This document shows, in pieces, positions 1 to 5,220 of a stretch of DNA of 8,821 bases (its first letter is position 1; each line of letters opens with the position of its first letter). The position numbers and the translations under genes were made by a program. The DNA comes from Lactobacillales bacterium (GTDB taxonomy: Bacteria; Bacillota; Bacilli; Lactobacillales; Vagococcaceae), in NCBI GenBank assembly GCA_015655485.1, contig JAATEZ010000327.1:1-8821 (forward strand), given 5' to 3'. A model generated the notes under the pieces. It was not told the DNA's origin, ran no database searches, and saw nothing but the letters and a program-made list of their open reading frames with translations.

Positions 1-44
1 AAATTTTAATTTTAATTTTTGCTTTTAGCAATAACAAGAGAGTA

Positions 45-63
45 AAGTAAAAAAAATTTACTT
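45..63. promoter_or_regulatory. A/T-rich inverted repeat upstream of the RpiR-type gene (candidate operator)
   Basis: AAGTAAA (45-51) and TTTACTT (57-63) form a perfect 7-bp inverted repeat around five A's. It lies about 25 bp upstream of the predicted -35 box of the regulator gene at 167. RpiR/MurR proteins bind short palindromes and often control their own genes, so an autoregulatory operator is possible. In such A/T-rich DNA the repeat could also be chance, or the weak 3' end of an upstream transcript, because a T-run follows at 73-80. Confidence 0.25.
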
Positions 64-87
64 ATAAAGTGATTTTTTTTACACCGC

Positions 88-116
88 TTAGCATCAGACA
101 CAGATTATGGTATACT
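88..116 (+). promoter_or_regulatory. Predicted sigma-A promoter of the RpiR-type regulator
   Basis: TTAGCA (88-93, 4 of 6 to consensus) is separated by 17 bp from TATACT (111-116, 5 of 6). A TG at 108-109 gives an extended -10 element. Transcription would start near 123, leaving a leader of about 45 nt before the ATG at 167. An imperfectly spaced inverted repeat, ATACTT (112-117) and AAGTAT (125-130), overlaps the -10 box and start site and could be a repressor site. Confidence 0.55.
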
Positions 117-166
117 TCAAAATAAAGTATGGTTGATTGTATTGGGCAGGTTTTGGAGGGGAAATC

Positions 167-871
167 ATGATAAATAACAAACACTTGAATATTAATGAAA
201 TAGCTGTTTTGGCTGCGGTGGAGGAATCAATCAAAAAGAAAGAGCGCCCTTTGATCAAAAACATTGCTAAACAAACTTTTGTTTCGGCTGCTTATATTAT
301 AAAACTTTCAAAAAAGCTTGGGTTTTCCGGCTATTCTGAATTAGTTTTTTTTATGAAACATCAAAATGATTCTGATTTTTTTACGAATACTAGTCCGACA
401 GATTATGTGGAATATGCTTATTATGATAAAAAAATGGAAGATATTTGTACAGAGATCCTTAAGAAAAAAGGACAGCCTATTTTCTTTTTGTCGATGGGTT
501 TGGCCGATATCGCTTCTGAGTATATGATCAGAAGACTGGCAGTTCTAAATATTTATGGCTATATTGGCACTCCTGAAGAACATCTATTGAAAGTTGAAAA
601 CGCCATAATTATTGTGATCAGCAGCAGTGGAGAAAATAAAGATTTAATTCATCTGATCAAGAATTCCCAATATATGCATAATAATGTCTATACAATAACC
701 AAATTCCCAAATACAACTTTAGGTGATCTTTCTAAAGATGTTTTTACTATCGGAGATCTGAGTAAGACACTGCTGGACTCATCTCCCAATTTTTTCATTG
801 CTCAAACCATTATCTTGATCGAAAAAATCATCTATTTATTGCAGCAAAGATTATTGGCTGTTGAAAAATAA
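167..871 (+). CDS. RpiR/MurR-family transcriptional regulator (HTH + SIS domain)
   Basis: This is a 234-residue DNA-binding regulator expected to sense a phosphosugar. The N-terminal HTH_6 domain covers about residues 1-70. The recognition helix region at 30-56 reads like the family pattern in which IAKQTFVS leads to KLSKKLGFSGYSEL. A SIS (sugar isomerase) fold follows at about 95-225. It includes a GLADIASEYMIRRL segment (111-124) and the phosphosugar-binding loop VISSSGENKDL (150-160). The length is slightly below the usual 250-285 residues. I chose ATG 167 because GGAGGGG at 155-161 sits 7 nt upstream; the in-frame ATG at 137 has no such site and would add ten non-conserved residues. The gene appears monocistronic, with its own promoter and a terminator at 971-1019. 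Its target is unknown: it may regulate itself, an upstream gene, or the fru operon, which has its own DeoR-type repressor. The family call is firm; the ligand is not predictable. Confidence 0.92.
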   Translation: MINNKHLNINEIAVLAAVEESIKKKERPLIKNIAKQTFVSAAYIIKLSKKLGFSGYSELVFFMKHQNDSDFFTNTSPTDYVEYAYYDKKMEDICTEILKKKGQPIFFLSMGLADIASEYMIRRLAVLNIYGYIGTPEEHLLKVENAIIIVISSSGENKDLIHLIKNSQYMHNNVYTITKFPNTTLGDLSKDVFTIGDLSKTLLDSSPNFFIAQTIILIEKIIYLLQQRLLAVEK

Positions 872-970
872 TTGAAAAAGAACTATTTTTATGATCATTC
901 TTGGAAACTTGTAACAAAAAACAATCAAAAAGGGAATCCCGAGTGAGTGAAATAGGAAAAAAACTATTTA

Positions 971-1019
971 GAGCTGTCTTATCCATTTAAATGGATGAAT
1001 AGGATCGGCCTCTTTTTTT
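971..1019 (+). terminator. Rho-independent terminator after the RpiR-type gene
   Basis: A hairpin spans 971-1012. The core is the perfect palindrome ATCCATTT/AAATGGAT (981-988/989-996). It is extended by TCTT (977-980) pairing with AGGA (1001-1004) across a GAAT bulge, and by GAG (971-973) with CTC (1010-1012). Seven T's follow at 1013-1019. It lies about 100 nt after the stop codon and separates the regulator from the fru operon. The last two T's also form the start of a TTGACA box for the next promoter. Confidence 0.72.
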
Positions 1020-1046
1020 GACAAAATGATTTTGAATGATTTTAAA
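1018..1046 (+). promoter_or_regulatory. Candidate fru operon promoter
   Basis: A perfect -35 box TTGACA (1018-1023) is 17 bp from TTTAAA (1041-1046), a 4-of-6 match to the -10 consensus. The predicted start, near 1053, leaves a leader of about 50 nt before fruR. The four FruR-type repeats start 3 bp after the -35 box and cover the -10 box, which suits repression by blocking polymerase. Alternatives further downstream exist: TTGATT (1056-1061), 17 bp, then TATTCT (1079-1084) with a TG extension, or TATGCT at 1074-1079. These would leave very short leaders. I saw no good cre site here. Confidence 0.45.
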
Positions 1047-1066
1047 TGTTTTTGGTTGATTTTGAA
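1027..1066 (+). promoter_or_regulatory. FruR operator: four tandem 10-bp repeats
   Basis: Four contiguous decamers lie head to tail: TGATTTTGAA (1027), TGATTTTAAA (1037), TGTTTTTGGT (1047) and TGATTTTGAA (1057). The first and fourth are identical and the third is the most diverged. Four adjacent 10-bp direct repeats upstream of a fruR-fruK-fruA operon are the operator reported for FruR in Lactococcus lactis and proposed for other low-GC Gram-positives, with fructose-1-phosphate as the effector. The 10-bp period places each half-site on the same face of the helix. The array ends 39 bp before the fruR ATG, so FruR should repress its own operon. Confidence 0.8.
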
Positions 1067-1105
1067 ATAATAATATGCTATTCTTTCATTGTAGGAGGTG
1101 TGAAA

Positions 1106-1858
1106 ATGCTTACAGAAGAGAGAAAACAATATATATTACAGGTTTTGGACCATGAGGGAATCATCAGGTCGCAAGAACTGATGGCTGCTTTAAATGCTTC
1201 GGAATCAACGATAAGAAGAGATTTAAAGGAACTTGAGGAAGAAAGCCTGATCGAAAGGGTCCATGGTGGAGCGCAAAAAATCGGCCTGTTGGACTTTGAA
1301 CAAAACATGGTGGAAAAATCATCAGAAAACGTTCATGAAAAACGACAGATCGCTCAATATGCGGCTTCCTTGATCGATAAGAATGAAGTCATTTATTTGG
1401 ATGCTGGGACGACCACGCTGGCTATGGTCCCGTTCTTAAGAGAAAAAAATCTTACGGTAGTAACAAATTCGGTAGAACATGCCTCTGCTCTGGCAGATTT
1501 CTTGATCCCAACTCGGGTGATCGGAGGCAATATCAAGTTGACGACAAAAGCTATATTGGGCTCAAAAAGTGTTCAGGAACTGAAGCAGTATCGCTTCAAT
1601 AAGGCTTTCATGGGAACAAATGCTTTTCATGAGGAATATGGTTATTCTACACCGGATCCGGAAGAAGCTGCGATGAAAACGACGGCTATGGAACAGGCAG
1701 ATCTCGCCTTTGTTTTAGCTGATCATACGAAATGCGGACAGGTTTCATTTGCTAAAGTAGCAGATCTAAGCCAGGCAGCGATTATTACGGATCAGATCCC
1801 AGCAGAAATTTTAAGAAAAATAAGTAAAAAAACAACAATAACGGAGGTATCTAAATGA
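1106..1858 (+). CDS. fruR: DeoR-family repressor of the fructose operon
   Basis: This 250-residue protein is a DeoR-family repressor, predicted to release the fru operator when fructose-1-phosphate accumulates. The N-terminal winged HTH_DeoR covers about residues 1-57, with the recognition segment ESTIRRDLKELEEE (33-46) and the family's RVHGGA wing motif (51-56). The C-terminal DeoRC effector domain contains DAGTTT (99-104), an IGGN turn (139-142) and the EEAAMK segment (186-191) typical of phosphosugar-binding members. The length is normal. I placed the start at ATG 1106 because AGGAGGTG (1093-1100) is correctly spaced; the in-frame ATG at 1046 lies inside the operator array and has no ribosome binding site. 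The stop overlaps the fruK start (ATGA), so the two are translationally coupled. The fru assignment rests on the neighbours fruK and fruA and on the operator repeats; sequence alone would only give DeoR family. Confidence 0.93.
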   Translation: MLTEERKQYILQVLDHEGIIRSQELMAALNASESTIRRDLKELEEESLIERVHGGAQKIGLLDFEQNMVEKSSENVHEKRQIAQYAASLIDKNEVIYLDAGTTTLAMVPFLREKNLTVVTNSVEHASALADFLIPTRVIGGNIKLTTKAILGSKSVQELKQYRFNKAFMGTNAFHEEYGYSTPDPEEAAMKTTAMEQADLAFVLADHTKCGQVSFAKVADLSQAAIITDQIPAEILRKISKKTTITEVSK

Positions 1859-2766
1859 TTTATACAGTGACGCTTAATCCATCTATTGATTATATTGTTC
1901 ATGTTGATGAGTTGAAGCTGGGTGAATTGAATCGCATGAAGATGGATCTCAAGCTTCCTGGAGGAAAAGGGATCAATGTTTCTAGAATATTGGAACAATT
2001 AAAGAGTCCCACAACGGCGTTAGGATTTTTAGGCGGTTTCACCGGCAGATTCATCAGCGAATGTCTCGAAAAAGAAGGCATAAAAAATGCTTTTACTCTG
2101 ATCGCTCAAGACACACGGATCAATATCAAGCTAAAATCTCAGGAAGAAACGGAGATCAACGGGTTGGGTCCAATGATCACCGATGAAGAGATCCAGCAAT
2201 TAAAAAATACGTTGAAAAAAGTGAAGACAGAAGATACAGTCATATTTTCAGGAAGTACTCCGCCCGATTTTCCTCAAAATTTTTATACTGAACTTATTGA
2301 GATCATTAAGGCAAACGGGGCTGAATTTGTTATCGATACGACAGGACCGGATCTATTGCGGGCAATCAGACACAAGCCGCTTTTGATCAAACCAAACAAA
2401 GAGGAATTAGCTGAATTATTTCAGACGGAGTTTCAAGAATTTAAAGATATGTTTCCTTATGGAGAAAAATTACGGGATCAAGGAGCCAAGTACGTATTGA
2501 TCTCCATGGCTGGCGAAGGTGCGTTTTTATTCACGAAAACAGGTATTTATCAGGCAGATGTTTTGAAGGGCACCGTTAAAAATTCAGTTGGGGCAGGAGA
2601 TTCGATGATCGCGGGATTTGTCAGCCAATATGAAAAAACAAAGGATGCTTTGCTGGCTTTTAGTTATGGTATAGCCTGCGGAAGTGCCACGGCGTTTTCA
2701 GACGATCTGGCTACAAGAGAAAAAATTTTAGAGTTATTGCCTAGTGTGCATATTACGAAATTATAG
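1855..2766 (+). CDS. fruK: 1-phosphofructokinase
   Basis: FruK phosphorylates fructose-1-phosphate with ATP to fructose-1,6-bisphosphate in the cytoplasm, feeding the PTS product of FruA into glycolysis. The 303-residue length is normal for this PfkB/ribokinase-family branch (hexose kinase, 1-PFK type). Visible motifs are the N-terminal TLNPSIDY (6-13), the substrate-binding GGKGINVS (36-43), the KPN motif (179-181), and the anion-hole and catalytic motif GAGDSMIAGF (246-255) with the predicted base Asp249. GGAGG (1843-1847) lies 7 nt before the ATG, which overlaps the fruR stop by four bases. The tagatose-6-phosphate kinase LacC is a close relative, but the neighbouring fruR and fruA make 1-phosphofructokinase far more likely. 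Control should be through the upstream FruR operator. Confidence 0.95.
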   Translation: MIYTVTLNPSIDYIVHVDELKLGELNRMKMDLKLPGGKGINVSRILEQLKSPTTALGFLGGFTGRFISECLEKEGIKNAFTLIAQDTRINIKLKSQEETEINGLGPMITDEEIQQLKNTLKKVKTEDTVIFSGSTPPDFPQNFYTELIEIIKANGAEFVIDTTGPDLLRAIRHKPLLIKPNKEELAELFQTEFQEFKDMFPYGEKLRDQGAKYVLISMAGEGAFLFTKTGIYQADVLKGTVKNSVGAGDSMIAGFVSQYEKTKDALLAFSYGIACGSATAFSDDLATREKILELLPSVHITKL

Positions 2767-2777
2767 GAGGAAGAAAA

Positions 2778-4715
2778 ATGGACATCAATGAATTATTGAT
2801 AAAAGACGTCATGATCATGGATCTGCAGGCAAAATCAAAGGCTGAAGCAATCAACGAGATGGTTCATAATTTGTATATTCACAATCGGATATCTGATGAA
2901 AATTTATATAAAGAAGGAGTTCTTGCCCGCGAAGCGCAGACATCAACGGGACTAGGCGATGGGATCGCTATGCCGCATGCAAAAAATGCTGCTGTCAAGG
3001 AAGCAACGGTTCTTTTTGCGAAAAGCAAAACTGGAATAGATTATGCCTCATTAGATGGCAAGCCCGCTTATTTATTTTTTATGATCGCGGCTCCAGATGG
3101 AGCGAATGATGTGCATTTACAAGCTCTGGCTGCTCTCTCCCGGTTATTGATCGATCCGGATTTTGTAGAAAAATTAAAGTTGGCCCAAACGCCGGAAGAA
3201 GTCCAAAGCTTGTTTTCAGAAGCAGAAAAAAATCGTGAACTTCAGGAAAAGGCTGAGCAGAAAAAAATGGACAAGAATGACTCCGAAACAGACGATCGTC
3301 CTTTTGTGGTTGCCGTCACGGCTTGTCCTACGGGGATCGCACATACGTATATGGCGGAGGATGCCTTGAAGAAAAAGGCTGCTGAGATGAATATTAGGAT
3401 CCGGGTAGAAACGAATGGTTCAGAAGGCATCAAACATCGTCTCACTGAAACTGAGATCGCACAGGCGGACGGAGTGATCGTTGCTGCGGATAAAAAAGTT
3501 GAAATGGATCGTTTTAATGGGAAACATCTGGTTAATCGGCCTGTCAGCGATGGAATACGCAAGCCGGAAGAGCTGATCTCTAAGGCAAGTAAAGGAGACG
3601 CTCCGGTTTTCCATGCTGCAGGAATGGGGAATAAGGAAGATACGGAAGAGTCTTCAGAATCTGCCAGCGGTTCCGCGCTTTCTCGAGTATATAAAGATTT
3701 AATGAATGGTGTCAGCCATATGCTGCCCTTTGTGATTGGCGGCGGGATCGCTATCGCTATTTCATTTTTGTTAGATCAGTTTATTGGTGTTCCTCATGAT
3801 CAGTTGTCTCACTTAGGCAGCTATAATGCTATTGCTGCCCACTTCAATACGATTGGCAGTGCCGCTTTTGGTTTTATGCTGCCCGTCTTGGCCGGCTATA
3901 TCGCATCGAGTATTGCCGATAGGCCTGGATTAGTAGTCGGTTTTACTGCCGGTGCTATAGCCAATACTGGAGGTGCTGGATTTCTAGGCGCATTGATCGG
4001 CGGGTTCTTGGCCGGATATGTGATTCAATTATTAAAAAAAATCTTCAAAAACTTGCCAAAATCTTTGGAAGGAATCCGTTCGATCCTCTTTTATCCGGTT
4101 CTTGGAGTATTGATCACAGGAGCGCTGATGCTCTTAGTGAATGTTCCCATGAAAGCGATCAATGACGGGTTGAATCAATTTCTGAATGGTCTTTCCGGAA
4201 CAAATGCGGCGCTTCTTGGTGCATTATTGGCCGGCATGATGGCGATTGATTTAGGCGGACCTATCAATAAGGCGGCTTACGTTTTTGGAACTGGTACATT
4301 AGCTGCTACAGTCGCAACGGGCGGCAGTACGATCATGGCAGCAGTCATGGCCGGAGGGATGATTCCGCCGTTGGCTATTTTTGTTGCAACCTTACTCTTT
4401 AAAAATAAATTTCAAAAAAGTGAAAGAGATGCCGGATTGACTAACTTAGTCATGGGAGCTTCTTTCATTACAGAAGGAGCGATTCCTTTTGCCGCCGCCG
4501 ATCCACTTAGAACCATACCCGGTTTTGTTGTTGGTTCCGCGGTCACGGGGGCTTTAGTCAGCGGTTTTGGGATCAAACTTATGGCTCCCCATGGAGGAAT
4601 TTTTGTTATTTTACTGATCAGCAAACCAATTTTTTACATTCTTTTCATCATTATAGGAACACTCATCAGCAGTATTATCCTCGGCCTAATGAGAAAAGAT
4701 GCCGTAGAACAATAG
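2778..4715 (+). CDS. fruA: PTS fructose transporter subunit IIABC
   Basis: FruA imports fructose across the membrane and phosphorylates it at C1, using phosphate passed from HPr. At 645 residues it is a full-length IIA-IIB-IIC fusion. The IIA domain (about 1-150) has its phosphorylatable His67 in GDGIAMPHAKN. A charged linker rich in Glu and Lys (about 150-175) leads to the IIB domain (about 175-275), with the active-site Cys183 in VTACPTGIAHT. A second linker rich in Ser and Glu (285-300) precedes the membrane IIC domain (about 302-640), roughly nine hydrophobic segments. IIC carries the conserved segments GGPINKAAYVFG (493-504) and GASFITEGAIPFAAADP (560-576), where the glutamate is typical of the sugar site. 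AGGAGG (2765-2770) overlaps the fruK stop and sits 7 nt before the ATG. Fructose specificity is inferred from the operon; a mannose-type relative is less likely. A 38-bp direct repeat begins at the last codon of this gene. Confidence 0.96.
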   Translation: MDINELLIKDVMIMDLQAKSKAEAINEMVHNLYIHNRISDENLYKEGVLAREAQTSTGLGDGIAMPHAKNAAVKEATVLFAKSKTGIDYASLDGKPAYLFFMIAAPDGANDVHLQALAALSRLLIDPDFVEKLKLAQTPEEVQSLFSEAEKNRELQEKAEQKKMDKNDSETDDRPFVVAVTACPTGIAHTYMAEDALKKKAAEMNIRIRVETNGSEGIKHRLTETEIAQADGVIVAADKKVEMDRFNGKHLVNRPVSDGIRKPEELISKASKGDAPVFHAAGMGNKEDTEESSESASGSALSRVYKDLMNGVSHMLPFVIGGGIAIAISFLLDQFIGVPHDQLSHLGSYNAIAAHFNTIGSAAFGFMLPVLAGYIASSIADRPGLVVGFTAGAIANTGGAGFLGALIGGFLAGYVIQLLKKIFKNLPKSLEGIRSILFYPVLGVLITGALMLLVNVPMKAINDGLNQFLNGLSGTNAALLGALLAGMMAIDLGGPINKAAYVFGTGTLAATVATGGSTIMAAVMAGGMIPPLAIFVATLLFKNKFQKSERDAGLTNLVMGASFITEGAIPFAAADPLRTIPGFVVGSAVTGALVSGFGIKLMAPHGGIFVILLISKPIFYILFIIIGTLISSIILGLMRKDAVEQ

Positions 4716-4749
4716 AAGAGTGGAATGAGGTGTGTCAGGCCTTGAGCAA
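4712..4749 (+). repeat. 38-bp direct repeat, copy 1 (overlaps the end of fruA)
   Basis: The segment from ATAGAAGAG to TTGAGCAA is identical to 4841-4878. The copies start exactly 129 bp apart. The match continues weakly after a 1-nt insertion (ATAGT in both) and again in a stretch around AAAGAAA. Copy 1 begins inside the last sense codon of fruA and contains its stop. Read in the frame of copy 2, both encode IEEWNEVCQALS. Confidence 0.93.
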
Positions 4750-4812
4750 TAGTGAAAGAAAAATTATAGCGCTGGAATTGTCGGCAACGCGGATTTATTC
4801 TTGAACTATTGC
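4746..4812 (+). repeat. Long imperfect inverted repeat (hairpin) downstream of fruA
   Basis: GCAATAGT (4746-4753) is the exact reverse complement of ACTATTGC (4805-4812). Pairing continues inwards through AAGAA/TTCTT, giving about 16 matches over 21 positions, and GCG (4769-4771) can pair with CGC (4788-4790). A second, overlapping hairpin is possible: TCGGCAA (4781-4787) with TTGCCGA (4809-4815). It competes for the same right arm. No T-run follows, so this is not a standard terminator. It could be a 3' transcript-stabilising hairpin, a processing site, or part of a small repeat element. Confidence 0.55.
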
Positions 4813-4840
4813 CGAAAAGGGCTGGCCCATGAAACTAGCC

Positions 4841-4878
4841 ATAGAAGAGTGGAATGAGGTGTGTCAGGCCTTGAGCAA
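4841..4878 (+). repeat. 38-bp direct repeat, copy 2
   Basis: Identical over 38 bp to 4712-4749. Here the sequence lies in a short open stretch, from ATG at 4829 to TAG at 4880-4882, which would encode 17 residues (MKLAIEEWNEVCQALSK). No ribosome binding site precedes that ATG, so I do not call it a gene. It could be the tail of a decayed gene or of a duplicated segment. Confidence 0.93.
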
Positions 4879-4968
4879 ATAGTTATAATAAAAGAAAGAG
4901 TATAAATTCCAGAAAGGGACCTATGCTTTTTTGTTTTGATTTGAAACCCGGACATGCAACTTTTGTCT

Positions 4969-4980
4969 ATCAAATTTGAT
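4969..4980. promoter_or_regulatory. Palindrome ATCAAATTTGAT (possible operator)
   Basis: This is a perfect 12-bp palindrome. It shares the half-site ATCAAA with the larger palindrome at 5001-5017, whose centre is about 35 bp away, roughly three helical turns. Together they might be paired binding sites for a dimeric regulator acting on the kinase gene 240 bp downstream. A/T-rich composition makes chance occurrence a real alternative. Confidence 0.3.
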
Positions 4981-5000
4981 GAAGATCTTTCCAATCAACG

Positions 5001-5017
5001 GATCAAAACTTTTGATC
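5001..5017. promoter_or_regulatory. 17-bp perfect palindrome (possible operator)
   Basis: GATCAAAA (5001-5008) and TTTTGATC (5010-5017) flank a single C. In RNA the stem could extend by a G-T and a C-G pair (4999-5019), but a 1-nt loop is unsuitable for a hairpin and no T-run follows, so a DNA operator is more likely than a terminator. No regulator can be assigned. Confidence 0.35.
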
Positions 5018-5044
5018 TGTGTAAAAAATCATGAATGAAATTTT

Positions 5045-5140
5045 GCGGCTGCTGTGGCTGCGCTTACCAGTACAAGTATAGAAATGCAGCATGAAGTTCT
5101 TAAGAAAGCTGTACATCCTAAAAAAATTAGTTTAACATAA
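5045..5140 (+). other. Possible 3' remnant of a decayed gene (unidentified)
   Basis: Thirty-one codons, closed by TAA at 5138-5140, read as protein-like sequence: an Ala/Val-rich start (AAAVAALTSTSIEM) followed by a basic amphipathic tail (HEVLKKAVHPKKISLT). There is no start codon with a ribosome binding site, and an in-frame TGA lies just upstream at 5036-5038. It could be the C-terminus of a gene lost by frameshift or deletion, or simply chance. I do not recognise the family. Confidence 0.2.
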
Positions 5141-5179
5141 AGAACGGACATTTTTCTTTAATAATTATCCATTGGAATA

Positions 5180-5197
5180 GTTCGGTAATGATCGAAC
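5180..5197 (+). promoter_or_regulatory. Small hairpin in the leader of the sensor kinase gene
   Basis: GTTCGGT (5180-5186) pairs with ATCGAAC (5191-5197), a 7-bp stem with one G-T pair and an AATG loop. It ends 8 nt before the AGGAGG (5206-5211) that serves the kinase ATG at 5221. It may be an RNA structure influencing translation or a short operator. Confidence 0.35.
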
Positions 5198-5220
5198 CGT
5201 CGTATAGGAGGATAAAAAAG

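Larger units (their letters stand above)
4716..5220. other. Intergenic region without a convincing gene, between fruA and the sensor kinase
   Basis: About 505 bp hold no ORF that I can support by both start signals and recognisable protein features. In order it contains a direct repeat pair (4712-4749, 4841-4878) around a long imperfect hairpin (4746-4812), two palindromes (4969-4980, 5001-5017), a 31-codon open stretch without a start (5045-5140), and a small hairpin (5180-5197) before the kinase gene. I see no strong intrinsic terminator for the fru operon; the hairpin at 4746-4812 lacks a T-run, and an AAAG/CTTTTTT hairpin near 4916-4932 is weak. A kinase promoter is not clear: TTAACA (5132-5137) and TTTAAT (5157-5162) are good boxes, but at an unfavourable 19-bp spacing. 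Confidence 0.6.

Noticed and set aside
79..92. cre-like sequence around the CG at 85-86 upstream of the RpiR-type gene
   Set aside because: The second position and the last two positions of the consensus fail, too weak a match to call.
137..166. Upstream in-frame ATG extending the RpiR-type gene
   Set aside because: No ribosome binding site there; GGAGGGG at 155-161 is correctly placed for ATG 167, and the extra residues do not fit the family.
932..940. GGGAATCCC palindrome after the RpiR-type gene
   Set aside because: Three-base arms only and no T-run; too small to be a terminator or a credible operator alone.
1046..1105. Upstream in-frame ATG extending fruR by 20 residues
   Set aside because: It lies inside the operator repeats and lacks a ribosome binding site; AGGAGGTG at 1093-1100 sets the start at 1106.
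4712..4882. CRISPR-like array
   Set aside because: Only two repeat copies, a 91-bp spacing and no cas genes nearby; a simple direct repeat fits better.
4806..4994. 62-codon minus-strand open frame in the fruA-kinase gap
   Set aside because: No start signal, no recognisable protein features, and it overlaps the direct repeat and palindromes.
4954..5034. Short plus-strand open frame (26 codons from ATG 4954)
   Set aside because: No ribosome binding site upstream and no family resemblance.
5188..5220. Upstream in-frame ATG for the sensor kinase
   Set aside because: AGGAGG at 5206-5211 would lie within the coding region and is ideally placed for ATG 5221.
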